DNA from: a virus
Reading direction: 5' to 3' (one strand)
IMG/VR virus record: IMGVR_UViG_3300025646_000405
Coordinates: 1-22,861 of that record
Length of the DNA stretch: 22,861 nt
The first letter of the stretch is position 1. Each line of letters starts with the position of its first letter. Below, one piece after another: positions 8,115-15,728 of the stretch. The position numbers and the translations under genes were made by a program. The notes under the pieces are model-generated. The model saw only the letters and a list, made by a program, of their open reading frames with translations. It was not told the origin of the DNA and did not search any database.

Positions 8115-8122
8115 TATTTATA
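8115..8122 (-). promoter_or_regulatory. Late promoter (TATAAATA) upstream of the tail sheath gene
   Basis: The minus strand reads TATAAATAATAGATAG, an exact T4 late -10 consensus. It lies in the 32-bp gap between gp17 and gp18, 20 nt before the sheath ATG. A start about 6 nt downstream leaves a leader of some 14 nt containing AAAGGAT. Confidence 0.8.
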
Positions 8123-8126
8123 AAAA

Positions 8127-9779
8127 TTATGTAGGATACCAAACAACACCGTCATTTACAAAATTATCCTCATCTAAATCTTTATTTTCCATCATGAATA
8201 GAACATTATCTTCTTCTGGTTTTTTTGCTTCTTCGTAATTAAATTTAGCGGATTCGATCAAATCTGCATAATATTCTTGACGACTTAGCCAAGCAAAAAA
8301 TACCAATGTCATAATCAAATCATCAGAATGGCCTTCTTCAGCTTTATATGTATTTGATTTAGAGACAAATGTCATAACTTCTTGAATAATTCTCTCATCG
8401 TTTAATAACAATTTGTCTTCTTCAATAAGTCGTTTTAATATGGCACACCCCAATTTTTTAGTTTGTGCTGTGGTTCTCAGCCCCATTTCACTTTTTCCAG
8501 AAGCAAATCCTTGAGATAAAATTTGTCCTTTTCTTCCCATTATTTTTGTCATTAACAAATTTTCATATTCAAGGTCGTTGTATAATATAGAAGAAACCTG
8601 ACCGCCAATGTCATTGGTTTCAATTAAAACATATGCATTGTTATATTTTTCAGCAACTTTTTTTATTGTTGTTGGAAAATTAAACGGGCTAATTGTATTA
8701 TTTTTAAAAGAAGCCACAACTTTATACGGAGAAGATGTTCCGTCTATAACTGTAAATGCAGAGGAATCTGACCCCTGTCCTCTGGAAACATCAGCCTGTA
8801 AAAAATAAATTTTATCGGTAATAGGTGTTTCAAATATTCTTAAACCTTCTTTATCTTCTTCTAAAAAATCCTCAGCAGCTAAAACATTTAATTTAGTTGA
8901 AGAAATTAATGTGTTTGAAGAACCTAAAAAGTTACAGCCATATTCTTGTTCAAACTGTTCTGGGCTAGTATTTGCAATTTGTTCTTCCGCCCATTTATCG
9001 TCTCTTAATTTTGGAGAACCCGGACTTATTGGGGTTTCCTTCCACGAAACATCCACTGGAATAAATTTATTTTTTAATTTATGCCCTTCCGGTCTTTTTG
9101 CGTCAACCCAAAGTTTATGAAAATGATTCATACCATTTGGTGTGGATACAATAATAAGTTTGGTCGTAGTACCAGCAGAAATTGTCGGATATGTCGATGT
9201 ATAGAATTCTTCAGCTACATGGCTTGGCAAGAAGGCGTACTCGTCTAACAGCAATAGGTTATAAGAGCCGCCACGGATCGCTGTAGACGATGTTGCGTCG
9301 CACATGACCCTAGACCCGTTTTCAAGCTTAAAGCTCGTCTTATTCCATTCTACAACTCCTTGTTGTAGAAAATGCGGTAAATTTTCATATGCAAGTTGAA
9401 GTTTTGAAAATAATTCCTCTTTTGCGGTTTTTAAACGGTTTGCTAGGATCGCTACAGTAACACTTTGGTTAAATGTTATGTAATGGCATATATAACTCGT
9501 AACACAGGTAGATTTACCACACTGTCTTGGCCATTTTGAAATAACAAATCTATTGTCGTGAATTTTATTTATAAAGTTTTTTTGGTAATCATATAGATTA
9601 AAAGGAACTATACCTTTATCCAGAGTTTTTACTTTTACATACTTTTCGCAAAAATAAACAGGATCTTTTGCACAACGAATATACTCTTCGACCTCTTCTT
9701 TTGTATATTGTAAATCTACACCCGGTAATTTTAATTTTGGGTTATTTCTGTAGCCGAGAGTATCATTGTTTTTGTTCAT
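8127..9779 (-). CDS. gp17: Terminase large subunit gp17 (packaging ATPase and nuclease)
   Basis: This is the DNA-packaging motor. From the ATG at 9779 the protein has 550 aa (T4: 610). Visible motifs: Walker A at residues 85-91 (RQCGKST), Walker B at 175-180 (LLLLDE), the coupling segment VSTPNG at 211-216, and the RNase-H-like nuclease domain with Asp330 in FLQADVSRGQG, Glu387/Asp390 in VLIETNDIGG, and Asp486-Asp487 in EEGHSDDLIM. A longer reading frame begins at an ATG at 9797, but only the 9779 start has a ribosome site (GAGG, 9 nt away). The gene overlaps the end of gp16 by 17 nt, the usual coupling of the two subunits. Confidence 0.97.
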   Translation of the reverse strand: MNKNNDTLGYRNNPKLKLPGVDLQYTKEEVEEYIRCAKDPVYFCEKYVKVKTLDKGIVPFNLYDYQKNFINKIHDNRFVISKWPRQCGKSTCVTSYICHYITFNQSVTVAILANRLKTAKEELFSKLQLAYENLPHFLQQGVVEWNKTSFKLENGSRVMCDATSSTAIRGGSYNLLLLDEYAFLPSHVAEEFYTSTYPTISAGTTTKLIIVSTPNGMNHFHKLWVDAKRPEGHKLKNKFIPVDVSWKETPISPGSPKLRDDKWAEEQIANTSPEQFEQEYGCNFLGSSNTLISSTKLNVLAAEDFLEEDKEGLRIFETPITDKIYFLQADVSRGQGSDSSAFTVIDGTSSPYKVVASFKNNTISPFNFPTTIKKVAEKYNNAYVLIETNDIGGQVSSILYNDLEYENLLMTKIMGRKGQILSQGFASGKSEMGLRTTAQTKKLGCAILKRLIEEDKLLLNDERIIQEVMTFVSKSNTYKAEEGHSDDLIMTLVFFAWLSRQEYYADLIESAKFNYEEAKKPEEDNVLFMMENKDLDEDNFVNDGVVWYPT

Positions 9780-10206
9780 CTGAAACAACCTCAACATCTA
9801 TAACATTTTTTTCTGTACTTCGTTCTTTATTTAAAAGATTTTGTAAATCTTTAGTAGAACCAACAAACACAGAATTGTTTGTTTGTTTTATTTCAACTTT
9901 ACTTCCTGTAGTATCTTTTGCTTTTTTATGAACATCTAATACATTATTATTTAAATCAGCCATAGTTTTTAATAATATGGCAACAACTTCAAATGCTCTT
10001 GGACTATCAGATTCAGTTGCAACCCGTAAAGCACTTTCTAATGCTACATTTCCATTTGATATTAAATTTTTTAAATTATCTTGTACTATTTGATAATCTT
10101 TTTGAAAATTTGCTGAATCAAATGTACCACCAGCATTTTTATCATTAGTTGGTGGTTTGTGTTCAGGAACAGAAAAAAAGTTAGCTAAATTTTTATTGAT
10201 ATTCAT
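9763..10206 (-). CDS. gp16: Terminase small subunit gp16
   Basis: This small protein recognises phage DNA and regulates gp17. It has 147 aa (T4: 164). The central region (about 30-95) is two long helices, with DYQIVQDNLKNLISNGNVAL followed by ALRVATESDSPRAFEVVAIL, the characteristic gp16 core (polar helix, N-G-x-x-A-L-E, then S-x-x-A-R-A-F-E-V). The N- and C-termini look disordered. It overlaps gp15 upstream by 14 nt and gp17 downstream by 17 nt, with no clear ribosome site, so coupled translation is likely. Confidence 0.93.
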   Translation of the reverse strand: MNINKNLANFFSVPEHKPPTNDKNAGGTFDSANFQKDYQIVQDNLKNLISNGNVALESALRVATESDSPRAFEVVAILLKTMADLNNNVLDVHKKAKDTTGSKVEIKQTNNSVFVGSTKDLQNLLNKERSTEKNVIDVEVVSDEQKQ

Positions 10207-10864
10207 TTTTAAAATCTAACGTAATACCACTAGTATTAATTGTAGTTGTTGATACAATTTTTCCAAAAATATAACTTTTTGCAATAAAGCTGAAAGAAGA
10301 AATGTTTATTCTTCTATTTCCAAAATCTCCATCAAATCTTTCACTTAAATTATTTGTAGCCATTACAATTGGAATTTGAACGTTTGTGTTTACCTCATTC
10401 ATATCCAGCTCAATAATATGATCGGGCACAAAATATGGCATAATTTGTTCCACAATCTGCATAGTATCATCTGTGTGGCGGGTATAAATGTATAAATTAA
10501 AAGTTAAATTTACTGGTATTTCGTTATAAACAAAGCTACCAGAATCTACGCAATTTTGTCCAGAAACAGTTTTTCCAGCGGTCGGTGAAAATCTACCTCT
10601 TCTTCTGCTTGGATCTGGTGTTATATTTGCCATAATATAACTCATTCTTGGCAATTGATTTTCAATTCTTGTCCCATCCGTAATAGAAGAGGGATTCAAA
10701 TATCTTTGAATAAATTTTTCTTGTGAAGCATATGTAATAGGAACACGAATTCTTAAATTATTACCACCATCTGGATTTGTGTGTTCTACATGTATATCAT
10801 TGAACAATGAACCGAATGCTACTACGGTCTTTCTAATATTGTTGTTATAAAAATAATCAAACAT
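10193..10864 (-). CDS. gp15: Tail terminator / sheath stabiliser gp15
   Basis: This protein caps the completed tail and joins it to the head through gp13/gp14. It has 223 aa (T4: 272). The N-terminus has the family signature: MFDYFYNNNIRKTVVAFGSL followed by FNDIHVEH, then RVPITYASQEKFIQRYLNPS and the PRMSYIMANITPDPSRRRGR segment (about 72-91). The C-terminal half contains IVEQIMPYFVPDHIIELD, typical of gp15-like tail completion proteins. It sits in the T4 order gp13-gp14-gp15-gp16-gp17. No good ribosome site precedes the ATG. Confidence 0.93.
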   Translation of the reverse strand: MFDYFYNNNIRKTVVAFGSLFNDIHVEHTNPDGGNNLRIRVPITYASQEKFIQRYLNPSSITDGTRIENQLPRMSYIMANITPDPSRRRGRFSPTAGKTVSGQNCVDSGSFVYNEIPVNLTFNLYIYTRHTDDTMQIVEQIMPYFVPDHIIELDMNEVNTNVQIPIVMATNNLSERFDGDFGNRRINISSFSFIAKSYIFGKIVSTTTINTSGITLDFKNEYQ

Positions 10865-10879
10865 ATTCTATATTACTTA

Positions 10880-11545
10880 TCATGTATTATCACACACAGC
10901 AAACGGATCATTTGGATCAAATGTATATCCTTGAGCTTCTGTTTCAAGAATGTCATTAATGCCAGCTGTTGTGCCTAAAATATTATTCTTTGGAATGATA
11001 GTACTTCCAGAAAGACCTTTTGTAGAAGTATATGGTGTATTGACAGACGAATTTGCAGTATCGATTTTTTCGTAACTGTATGTAAACAGTTCTGCAGTAA
11101 TTTGATAAGAATAAAGTTTTCCTAATGGATAAAGGGGATTTTCATGTTCTACAAAATTTATTTCAAATAAAGATTTTGATAAAGGAAAATATATAAGATC
11201 TCCTTCTCTTGGTCTTATTACAGTTGGATCTTGATTGGTTACCTGATCTCTAAATCTTCTTCTTGCTACTAATAGAGTAATTTTATCTTTAATTTCTATT
11301 CCAAATTGTGTAATGATATCTGTGCCATCAAATCCTTTAAAGGATTGAATATACATTTCAACTGTATAAATTTTTTCAAAAGAAGAACCGGGGTCCTCGC
11401 CAAATAATTTATCTACAACAAAATATTTTCTTGGAATATAATAACAATCCTGACCCATAGCTTGTATAACTTCTACAGTTATATCTTCAACCAAGTCTTG
11501 TTCTGAATGTCTATTGGTTAAATTTATATATGGGTTTGTTGCCAT
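10880..11545 (-). CDS. gp14: Neck protein gp14
   Basis: This is a neck component that, with gp13, seals the packaged head. It has 221 aa (T4: 256). Family landmarks are NPYINLTNRHSEQDLVEDIT (residues 4-23), DCYYIPRKYFVVDKLFGEDP (33-52), a YIQSFKGFDG block, FGIEIKDKITLLVARRRF, and IYFPLSKSLFEINFVEHE in the second half. An AGGAT ribosome site stands 5 nt before the ATG, inside the end of gp13; the gap to gp13 is 3 nt. Confidence 0.94.
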   Translation of the reverse strand: MATNPYINLTNRHSEQDLVEDITVEVIQAMGQDCYYIPRKYFVVDKLFGEDPGSSFEKIYTVEMYIQSFKGFDGTDIITQFGIEIKDKITLLVARRRFRDQVTNQDPTVIRPREGDLIYFPLSKSLFEINFVEHENPLYPLGKLYSYQITAELFTYSYEKIDTANSSVNTPYTSTKGLSGSTIIPKNNILGTTAGINDILETEAQGYTFDPNDPFAVCDNT

Positions 11546-11548
11546 TTA

Positions 11549-12376
11549 TTATCCTATTAACGGATCTGGTGGTAATTCGTGGGTTTTTAATAATGTATTT
11601 TCAATTTCTAATAATTCTCTTGTAGCATCAGCCATGATAGCACCAGCATTTAATTGGGCTCCACCGGGAAGAGGAACGCCAGAAAATTTCATTAAGTTTT
11701 GAGCCCACTGCTTTTTTAGTAAAGCGGCAAAATAAAGTTTAAAAATTCTGTCTTCCCAAATTTTAGGATATTGGTTCGGATCTATTTTAACATAGGCTTC
11801 AATCATCAAATACCTAGAGCTAGTCAATTTTGTAAAATCTGTATCTAAAAATAACCTATCTGTTGCTTTAGAGTAAGTAAATGATACCGGGTAATTAAAT
11901 ACATCATTAATCAATTCAACATAGCTCATCGATTGCATGTATGATGCCATAGGACCCATTGGATAACCACTTTGATTGAAGTACAAACCAAAAAAATCAA
12001 ATAAAGTCATTTGATATCGCAAATCAAACATATAGTCACCGACTTTATGACTTGGAGCGTATACCTTGGTTATAGTTCTAATGTCAGCAGCAATTGGCCA
12101 CATTCCGGTAGAACCATCTGGAAAAGTTCTTTCTTGAGCCCCCATTGCATTTCCAAAAGTTCTTACGTCGAAAGATTTTCTAGCAATATCTTCTTCTGTT
12201 ACCTGATAAACATATAGAGCACGATGATTAAAATCAAAATGTCGCTCGTACATATATTCTAAAGCTTCATCCACTCTGTCTTCAATTTGCTGAGTATCTA
12301 CGTTTATTTGAATAACAGGATGACCAAGATGTCTTAGCGTATAATCAATAAATTCTTGTCTTGTGGTTACTGCCAT
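11549..12376 (-). CDS. gp13: Neck protein gp13
   Basis: This protein forms the head-proximal ring of the neck. It has 275 aa (T4: 309). The N-terminus is diagnostic: YTLRHLGHPVIQINVDTQQI followed by EDRVDEALEYMYERHFDFNH. Later landmarks are WPIAADIRTITKVYAP, DLRYQMTLFDF, and a C-terminal helical part (IFKLYFAALLKKQWAQNLMK) ending in ALLKTHELPPDPL-like residues. The ATG has no ribosome site and lies 5 nt from a late-type CATAAATA box, so the message may start at the initiation codon. It begins a run gp13-14-15-16-17 that can be expressed from this promoter. Confidence 0.95.
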   Translation of the reverse strand: MAVTTRQEFIDYTLRHLGHPVIQINVDTQQIEDRVDEALEYMYERHFDFNHRALYVYQVTEEDIARKSFDVRTFGNAMGAQERTFPDGSTGMWPIAADIRTITKVYAPSHKVGDYMFDLRYQMTLFDFFGLYFNQSGYPMGPMASYMQSMSYVELINDVFNYPVSFTYSKATDRLFLDTDFTKLTSSRYLMIEAYVKIDPNQYPKIWEDRIFKLYFAALLKKQWAQNLMKFSGVPLPGGAQLNAGAIMADATRELLEIENTLLKTHELPPDPLIG

Positions 12377-12381
12377 AAAAT

Positions 12382-12389
12382 TATTTATG
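12382..12389 (-). promoter_or_regulatory. Late-type -10 element (CATAAATA) abutting the gp13 start
   Basis: The minus strand reads CATAAATAATTTTATG, where the last three bases are the gp13 start codon. Only 5 nt separate the box from the ATG. With T4 late promoter spacing, transcription would start at or within a base of the A of the ATG. No ribosome-binding sequence is present upstream. Confidence 0.72.
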
Positions 12390-12435
12390 AATTTTATATA
12401 ATTTTATTTGACAGTGTTTATTTTTTAAAAATAAC

Positions 12436-12819
12436 TTAAGTTTTTTTTATAGTAATTTCAGTTATTTGAATATTCTCTGGATCTAAATTTTCTATAATTT
12501 GTTTTCTTTCATTTATAAAATTTGGATCATAATTAATAAAACCGGGCATTTTTAATGGGCATCCAAGTTTTGGAAAATCTAATTTTGAATATTCATCACC
12601 TTCTCCTAGAAGCCATGTGTGCTTTTTATCACCACAACCACATGCACCACAATAATGGCGATTCGGGATTTTGCTTTGTTTTAAATTTTCGCAAGGACTA
12701 ATAGTATCGTTACCAAAACAAGACAAAACTCTTAATTTTTTAATATCGATATCTACTTTTTTATTAGTTATTCCTCTTGAAGCATAAGCCATAGCAAGAG
12801 AAATCATTTTACTAATCAT
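12436..12819 (-). CDS. Cys-rich protein (127 aa) in the baseplate wedge operon
   Basis: I cannot name this gene. Six cysteines cluster at residues 34, 43, 57, 60, 62 and 87; the densest motif is HYCGACGCGDKKHTW (residues 55-69), with C-x2-C-x-C. The last Cys is in KLGCPLKMPGF. This arrangement suggests a bound metal (zinc or an iron-sulfur cluster). The ATG overlaps the stop of the tail-protein-I-like gene (ATGA) and has a GGGAG ribosome site, so it is produced together with wedge proteins. A structural metal-binding baseplate accessory is one possibility; an enzyme or assembly factor cannot be excluded. After it a 59-bp gap precedes gp13. Confidence 0.8.
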   Translation of the reverse strand: MISKMISLAMAYASRGITNKKVDIDIKKLRVLSCFGNDTISPCENLKQSKIPNRHYCGACGCGDKKHTWLLGEGDEYSKLDFPKLGCPLKMPGFINYDPNFINERKQIIENLDPENIQITEITIKKT

Positions 12820-13457
12820 AAGGTAACACTCCCAATAATAACAGAAATTCCAGCAGGATATACGAACTCTCTCATAAATGAATCATACTCTATAAATGAA
12901 GAATAATATTGAGTATCTACTTTTATACCAATTGTCGCAGAATTTGGTGTTTCTATATAAATTTTATTCCAAGGTATTCCTAAAAGAGTGGTTGCAAGAT
13001 ATTTAATGGCTGCTGGTGTGCCCTTTATTGGATAATACTCAATTGGGCATTTTATTGAAAACTTTCTTATATTTGGTAAAACTTCTTTTAATGGTGAAGC
13101 ATCAAAATCTGAACCCGGAAAATAAAAATCAGCCAAAGCTAATAAAAATATTTCGTTCATATAAATTGGAACACGAATTGTTTCCCAATTCAACTGAGCA
13201 CCATAACCATATTCTATGCTAAACAACCATCTTAAATAATTTTTTACAATTGAAACTATTAAAACGTTATCCGGGTCTTCTTCATATTTTTTTAAAATCC
13301 AATTTGGAAATAAAGATTCTACAGTGATATTATCACCAAACCATCTTTCCCCATCTACATCAAAAAAATCAGTTCCATATGCAGATTTTACTTTCAGAAT
13401 TAATTCTGAAATTTTTGCTTGTTCGGAAACAGGAAGATTGCTTAAAAGTAAAATCAT
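12816..13457 (-). CDS. Baseplate wedge protein of the P2 tail-protein-I type
   Basis: The protein has 213 aa. The middle and C-terminal parts carry the features of P2 gpI-like wedge proteins: PLKEVLPNIRKFSIKCPIEY followed by the K-G-T-x-x-A-I-K-Y segment (about 146-155), a Leu-Leu-Gly turn, and a C-terminal F-x-x-x-V-x-P-A-G-I-S motif. In T4 the equivalent role is within gp7. It follows the gp6-like gene with an ATGA overlap and lacks a strong ribosome site, so it is translationally coupled. The gene order gp25-gp6-this gene equals W-J-I of P2. The assignment is from pattern recognition. Confidence 0.65.
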   Translation of the reverse strand: MILLLSNLPVSEQAKISELILKVKSAYGTDFFDVDGERWFGDNITVESLFPNWILKKYEEDPDNVLIVSIVKNYLRWLFSIEYGYGAQLNWETIRVPIYMNEIFLLALADFYFPGSDFDASPLKEVLPNIRKFSIKCPIEYYPIKGTPAAIKYLATTLLGIPWNKIYIETPNSATIGIKVDTQYYSSFIEYDSFMREFVYPAGISVIIGSVTL

Positions 13458-14524
13458 AAACTATATTTTATAGAAATTCCAGCAACAGATTTTTCATAAA
13501 GATAATCCAACAATTTTTGTTCTAGAGAAGAATCCATGCCAGTTACATATACTTTAATTTGACCGGGGGTGTCTCCATCATTTACAATAATATTGGATAA
13601 TGTTTCTGTACCAGCAATATCGGAAGAATTTATTGCTAATTTAAAATCATTTTTTGTAACACATCTTTCAATAGAAGTTGCTCTAAATTTTAATTTAGAT
13701 TTTGCTTTTGATAAAGATAGGGTGTCATAACCACCGGAAGGAAGATCAGTTGTACCGAATACAATTCCTGATTTATTTTGTAAAATGCAATTGTTTCCAA
13801 CATCTCCGTTAGAACGAATAGCAGTAACTAAAACCTTATAACTTGTAGTTATTTCTTTTGCAGTTGGAATATTATTTGTAATAATATAACCGAGATTCCC
13901 ATTAATAACAGAATAATGGTTTTGGGAACCAGATGAATCTTTTGATGAACGACTAACCTGAGTCCAGACTTCTGATACATTTGAACCAACTTCTATAGTT
14001 TCAAAAGTTATTGTTTCTGGATCTACTGTATAAGGAATTTCTATTGATTGTGTTTCATAATTATAATCTGTATAAGAAATCAAATTACCAGCATAAAAAT
14101 TAATTGATGCTGTCGTATTTGGAGCCATTGATTCTTTGTTGTAGAAAAATACTTCTGAACCATTTGGTGAAACAGAAGTAAATACATCATATGCTTCTAA
14201 TGTCACACCAGCAATAACGGTTCTTTTTGTTTTTGCAGTTTTAGTTGGTTCCAAAAGAGTGCAGTGATTTGAAGCAATTCCCAGCAATGCTGTTAATGAA
14301 GTTGAAGTAGTTTCAAAAGAATTTAAATAACCATATTGTGCATAAATTCCATTGTATGCTGTTGCAGTAGCTAAAATATTTAATAGCATGTTTACTGCAC
14401 TAGCATTATTGGTAAAATCTAAATCTTTTAAATCTTCTTGTTGACTTAAAAAAGCTATTAAAGAATCTTTAATATCTGTAAAGTCCAAAGAAGCTACATT
14501 CAATTTTTGTAAATTATATGCCAT
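13454..14524 (-). CDS. gp6: Baseplate wedge protein gp6 (short form, J-like)
   Basis: This protein forms the inner ring of the baseplate that links wedges. The N-terminus is typical: LDFTDIKDSLIAFLSQQEDL followed by DFTNNASAVNMLLNILATAT and AYNGIYAQYGYLNSFETTST (residues 13-75). The C-terminus has SKAKSKLKFRATSIERCVTK followed by a NDFKLAINSSDIAGTETLSN block, as in baseplate J-like proteins. At 356 aa it is about half of T4 gp6 (660 aa) and close to P2 gpJ (302 aa), so the extra T4 domains are missing. The frame is open throughout with no sign of truncation. The start overlaps gp25 (TAATG) and has a GAGG ribosome site. Confidence 0.85.
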   Translation of the reverse strand: MAYNLQKLNVASLDFTDIKDSLIAFLSQQEDLKDLDFTNNASAVNMLLNILATATAYNGIYAQYGYLNSFETTSTSLTALLGIASNHCTLLEPTKTAKTKRTVIAGVTLEAYDVFTSVSPNGSEVFFYNKESMAPNTTASINFYAGNLISYTDYNYETQSIEIPYTVDPETITFETIEVGSNVSEVWTQVSRSSKDSSGSQNHYSVINGNLGYIITNNIPTAKEITTSYKVLVTAIRSNGDVGNNCILQNKSGIVFGTTDLPSGGYDTLSLSKAKSKLKFRATSIERCVTKNDFKLAINSSDIAGTETLSNIIVNDGDTPGQIKVYVTGMDSSLEQKLLDYLYEKSVAGISIKYSL

Positions 14525-14904
14525 TAGATGTCAACCTCAATAAAGCACCCTGCTCTGTTTTGTTTATTTATACCATTAAAAGCAGTATACAATACTTCAA
14601 ATTGTAAAGTTGTTTCTGTAAAGTTAATAACTTTTACCTCAACATTTGTAATATTTGGTATTTTTGAAGTAATTTCTGCTGCTAATTTAACTTCCATTAC
14701 TGGAATATTTCCTTTTCCATCAAAAATATAATTAAAATAATCTGATCCTAAATTTTTATCACTAGTAAGTTCACCTTTTTGAGTTTTTGCAATATGCTCT
14801 ATGTATTGAGCAATTGCATTATATCCAGTAACAATAGAAATATCTTTTTTATTATTGCTGGTATTTATTTTTTTTAGAGTTATAGAAAAATCTTTAATCG
14901 GCAT
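14524..14904 (-). CDS. gp25: Baseplate wedge protein gp25 (W-like)
   Basis: This small sheath-initiator/wedge protein of the GPW/gp25 family joins baseplate to the first sheath ring. It has 126 aa (T4: 132). The signature is GYNAIAQYIEHIAKTQKGEL (about 27-46), followed by SDKNLGSDYFNYIFDGKG, matching the family pattern of an invariant Glu in G-E and a conserved G-x-x-x-x-x-x-L/I-F. A late-type box stands 6 nt before the ATG and no ribosome site is visible. The upstream gene stops 14 nt before this start. Confidence 0.9.
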   Translation of the reverse strand: MPIKDFSITLKKINTSNNKKDISIVTGYNAIAQYIEHIAKTQKGELTSDKNLGSDYFNYIFDGKGNIPVMEVKLAAEITSKIPNITNVEVKVINFTETTLQFEVLYTAFNGINKQNRAGCFIEVDI

Positions 14905-14910
14905 TTTAAA

Positions 14911-14918
14911 TATTTATG
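14911..14918 (-). promoter_or_regulatory. Late-type -10 element (CATAAATA) abutting the gp25 start
   Basis: The minus strand reads TAACATAAATATTTAAAATG: stop codon of the upstream gene, the CATAAATA box, six bases, then the gp25 start. This box fills the whole intergenic gap. The predicted start of transcription is the base before the ATG, giving a leaderless message. Confidence 0.72.
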
Positions 14919-15728
14919 TTAAACATAAACACCAGTCAAATCTGCTATTTGCGATAATGTTAATGACGTTTCGTGTGTTCCTAAACTTAAAACATGTTTA
15001 ACACCAATTATATAATAATATCCAGTCAAAAATGAATTTGTATTGTTATAAGGATATCCGCTGGCATTATTGACATTTAAGTAAACAAGTTGTCCAATTT
15101 TTAAATTAAAATCACCAGCAACAGTAACCATGGATTTTTTACTGCTTTTGAATGCTTCTAAAAATTCTGCACGATTTACTGGTGTTTGCTTTGGAGTATT
15201 CCAAAATGTTGCATCATTTAATCTTAATTTTAAATATGCTTCATAGTTTTGTCTAATATCAGGACACGTTGTGCTATAAGGTGCATGAGGACTGCCCCAG
15301 AGACATCCCAACCAATCCTCTCCTAAAAAATTTTCATATGTTGGGCCTTTTACTAATTGGCCTTCATATGACATATCATCAAATAAAGTATCTTTTTCTA
15401 AATCTTCGCTAGTCGGAAATTCTCCGAATTCTATTGGTTTTGCTCCAGTCCACAGAGTGTAGCCATATACGGGAATTGGTTCACCCGGTCCCTGTTGTCC
15501 TTCTGGTACTGGTCCTTCTTCTTCTCCAACCTGTTGTAAAAAACCTAAACTTTTAGCTAAATCTTCAATTTCTGGAAATTTTTTAAAACACTCCGATATT
15601 GAAGCTGGGGTTCCCGTTGCACCTCTTGTTAATTGTGCATTAGCACATTCATAAACACCCTTCGATGTTACTGAATATTTTGCTTCTTTGCTATTGTTTG
15701 AACCATATATTTTTATTTGATCGCTCAT
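14919..15728 (-). CDS. Hub-domain baseplate protein (269 aa), possible C-terminal part of a split hub
   Basis: The start is placed at 15728, where ATG overlaps the previous stop (ATGA) and GGAG lies 9 nt upstream; an in-frame ATG at 15761 lies inside the previous gene and lacks this site. The C-terminal region reads AGDFNLKIGQLVYLNVNN, then TGYYYIIGVKHVLSLGTHET and SLTLSQIADL. This is the G-x-x-x-L-x-x-G-x-x-V ... Y-x-I-x-x-V-x-H ... T-x-L-x-L pattern of the barrel domain that ends contractile-tail hub proteins (T4 gp27/P2 gpD type). The N-terminal half is unrecognised and contains a Pro/Glu/Gly-rich linker at about 65-85. Calling it a hub subunit is inference; the motif is seen. Confidence 0.6.
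   Translation of the reverse strand: MSDQIKIYGSNNSKEAKYSVTSKGVYECANAQLTRGATGTPASISECFKKFPEIEDLAKSLGFLQQVGEEEGPVPEGQQGPGEPIPVYGYTLWTGAKPIEFGEFPTSEDLEKDTLFDDMSYEGQLVKGPTYENFLGEDWLGCLWGSPHAPYSTTCPDIRQNYEAYLKLRLNDATFWNTPKQTPVNRAEFLEAFKSSKKSMVTVAGDFNLKIGQLVYLNVNNASGYPYNNTNSFLTGYYYIIGVKHVLSLGTHETSLTLSQIADLTGVYV

Noticed and set aside
9777-9797. Six-codon longer start for the large terminase
   Set aside because: No ribosome site precedes the ATG at 9797, whereas the ATG at 9779 has GAGG at a normal distance.
12418-12440. A/T palindrome after the Cys-rich gene as a terminator
   Set aside because: The stem has no G/C pairs and no clear T tract in the right place; too weak to call.
14565-14572. Exact TATAAATA on the minus strand inside gp25, about 41 nt before gp6
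   Set aside because: It is inside coding sequence of an A/T-rich genome and lacks the shared downstream context; kept only as a possible weak internal late promoter.
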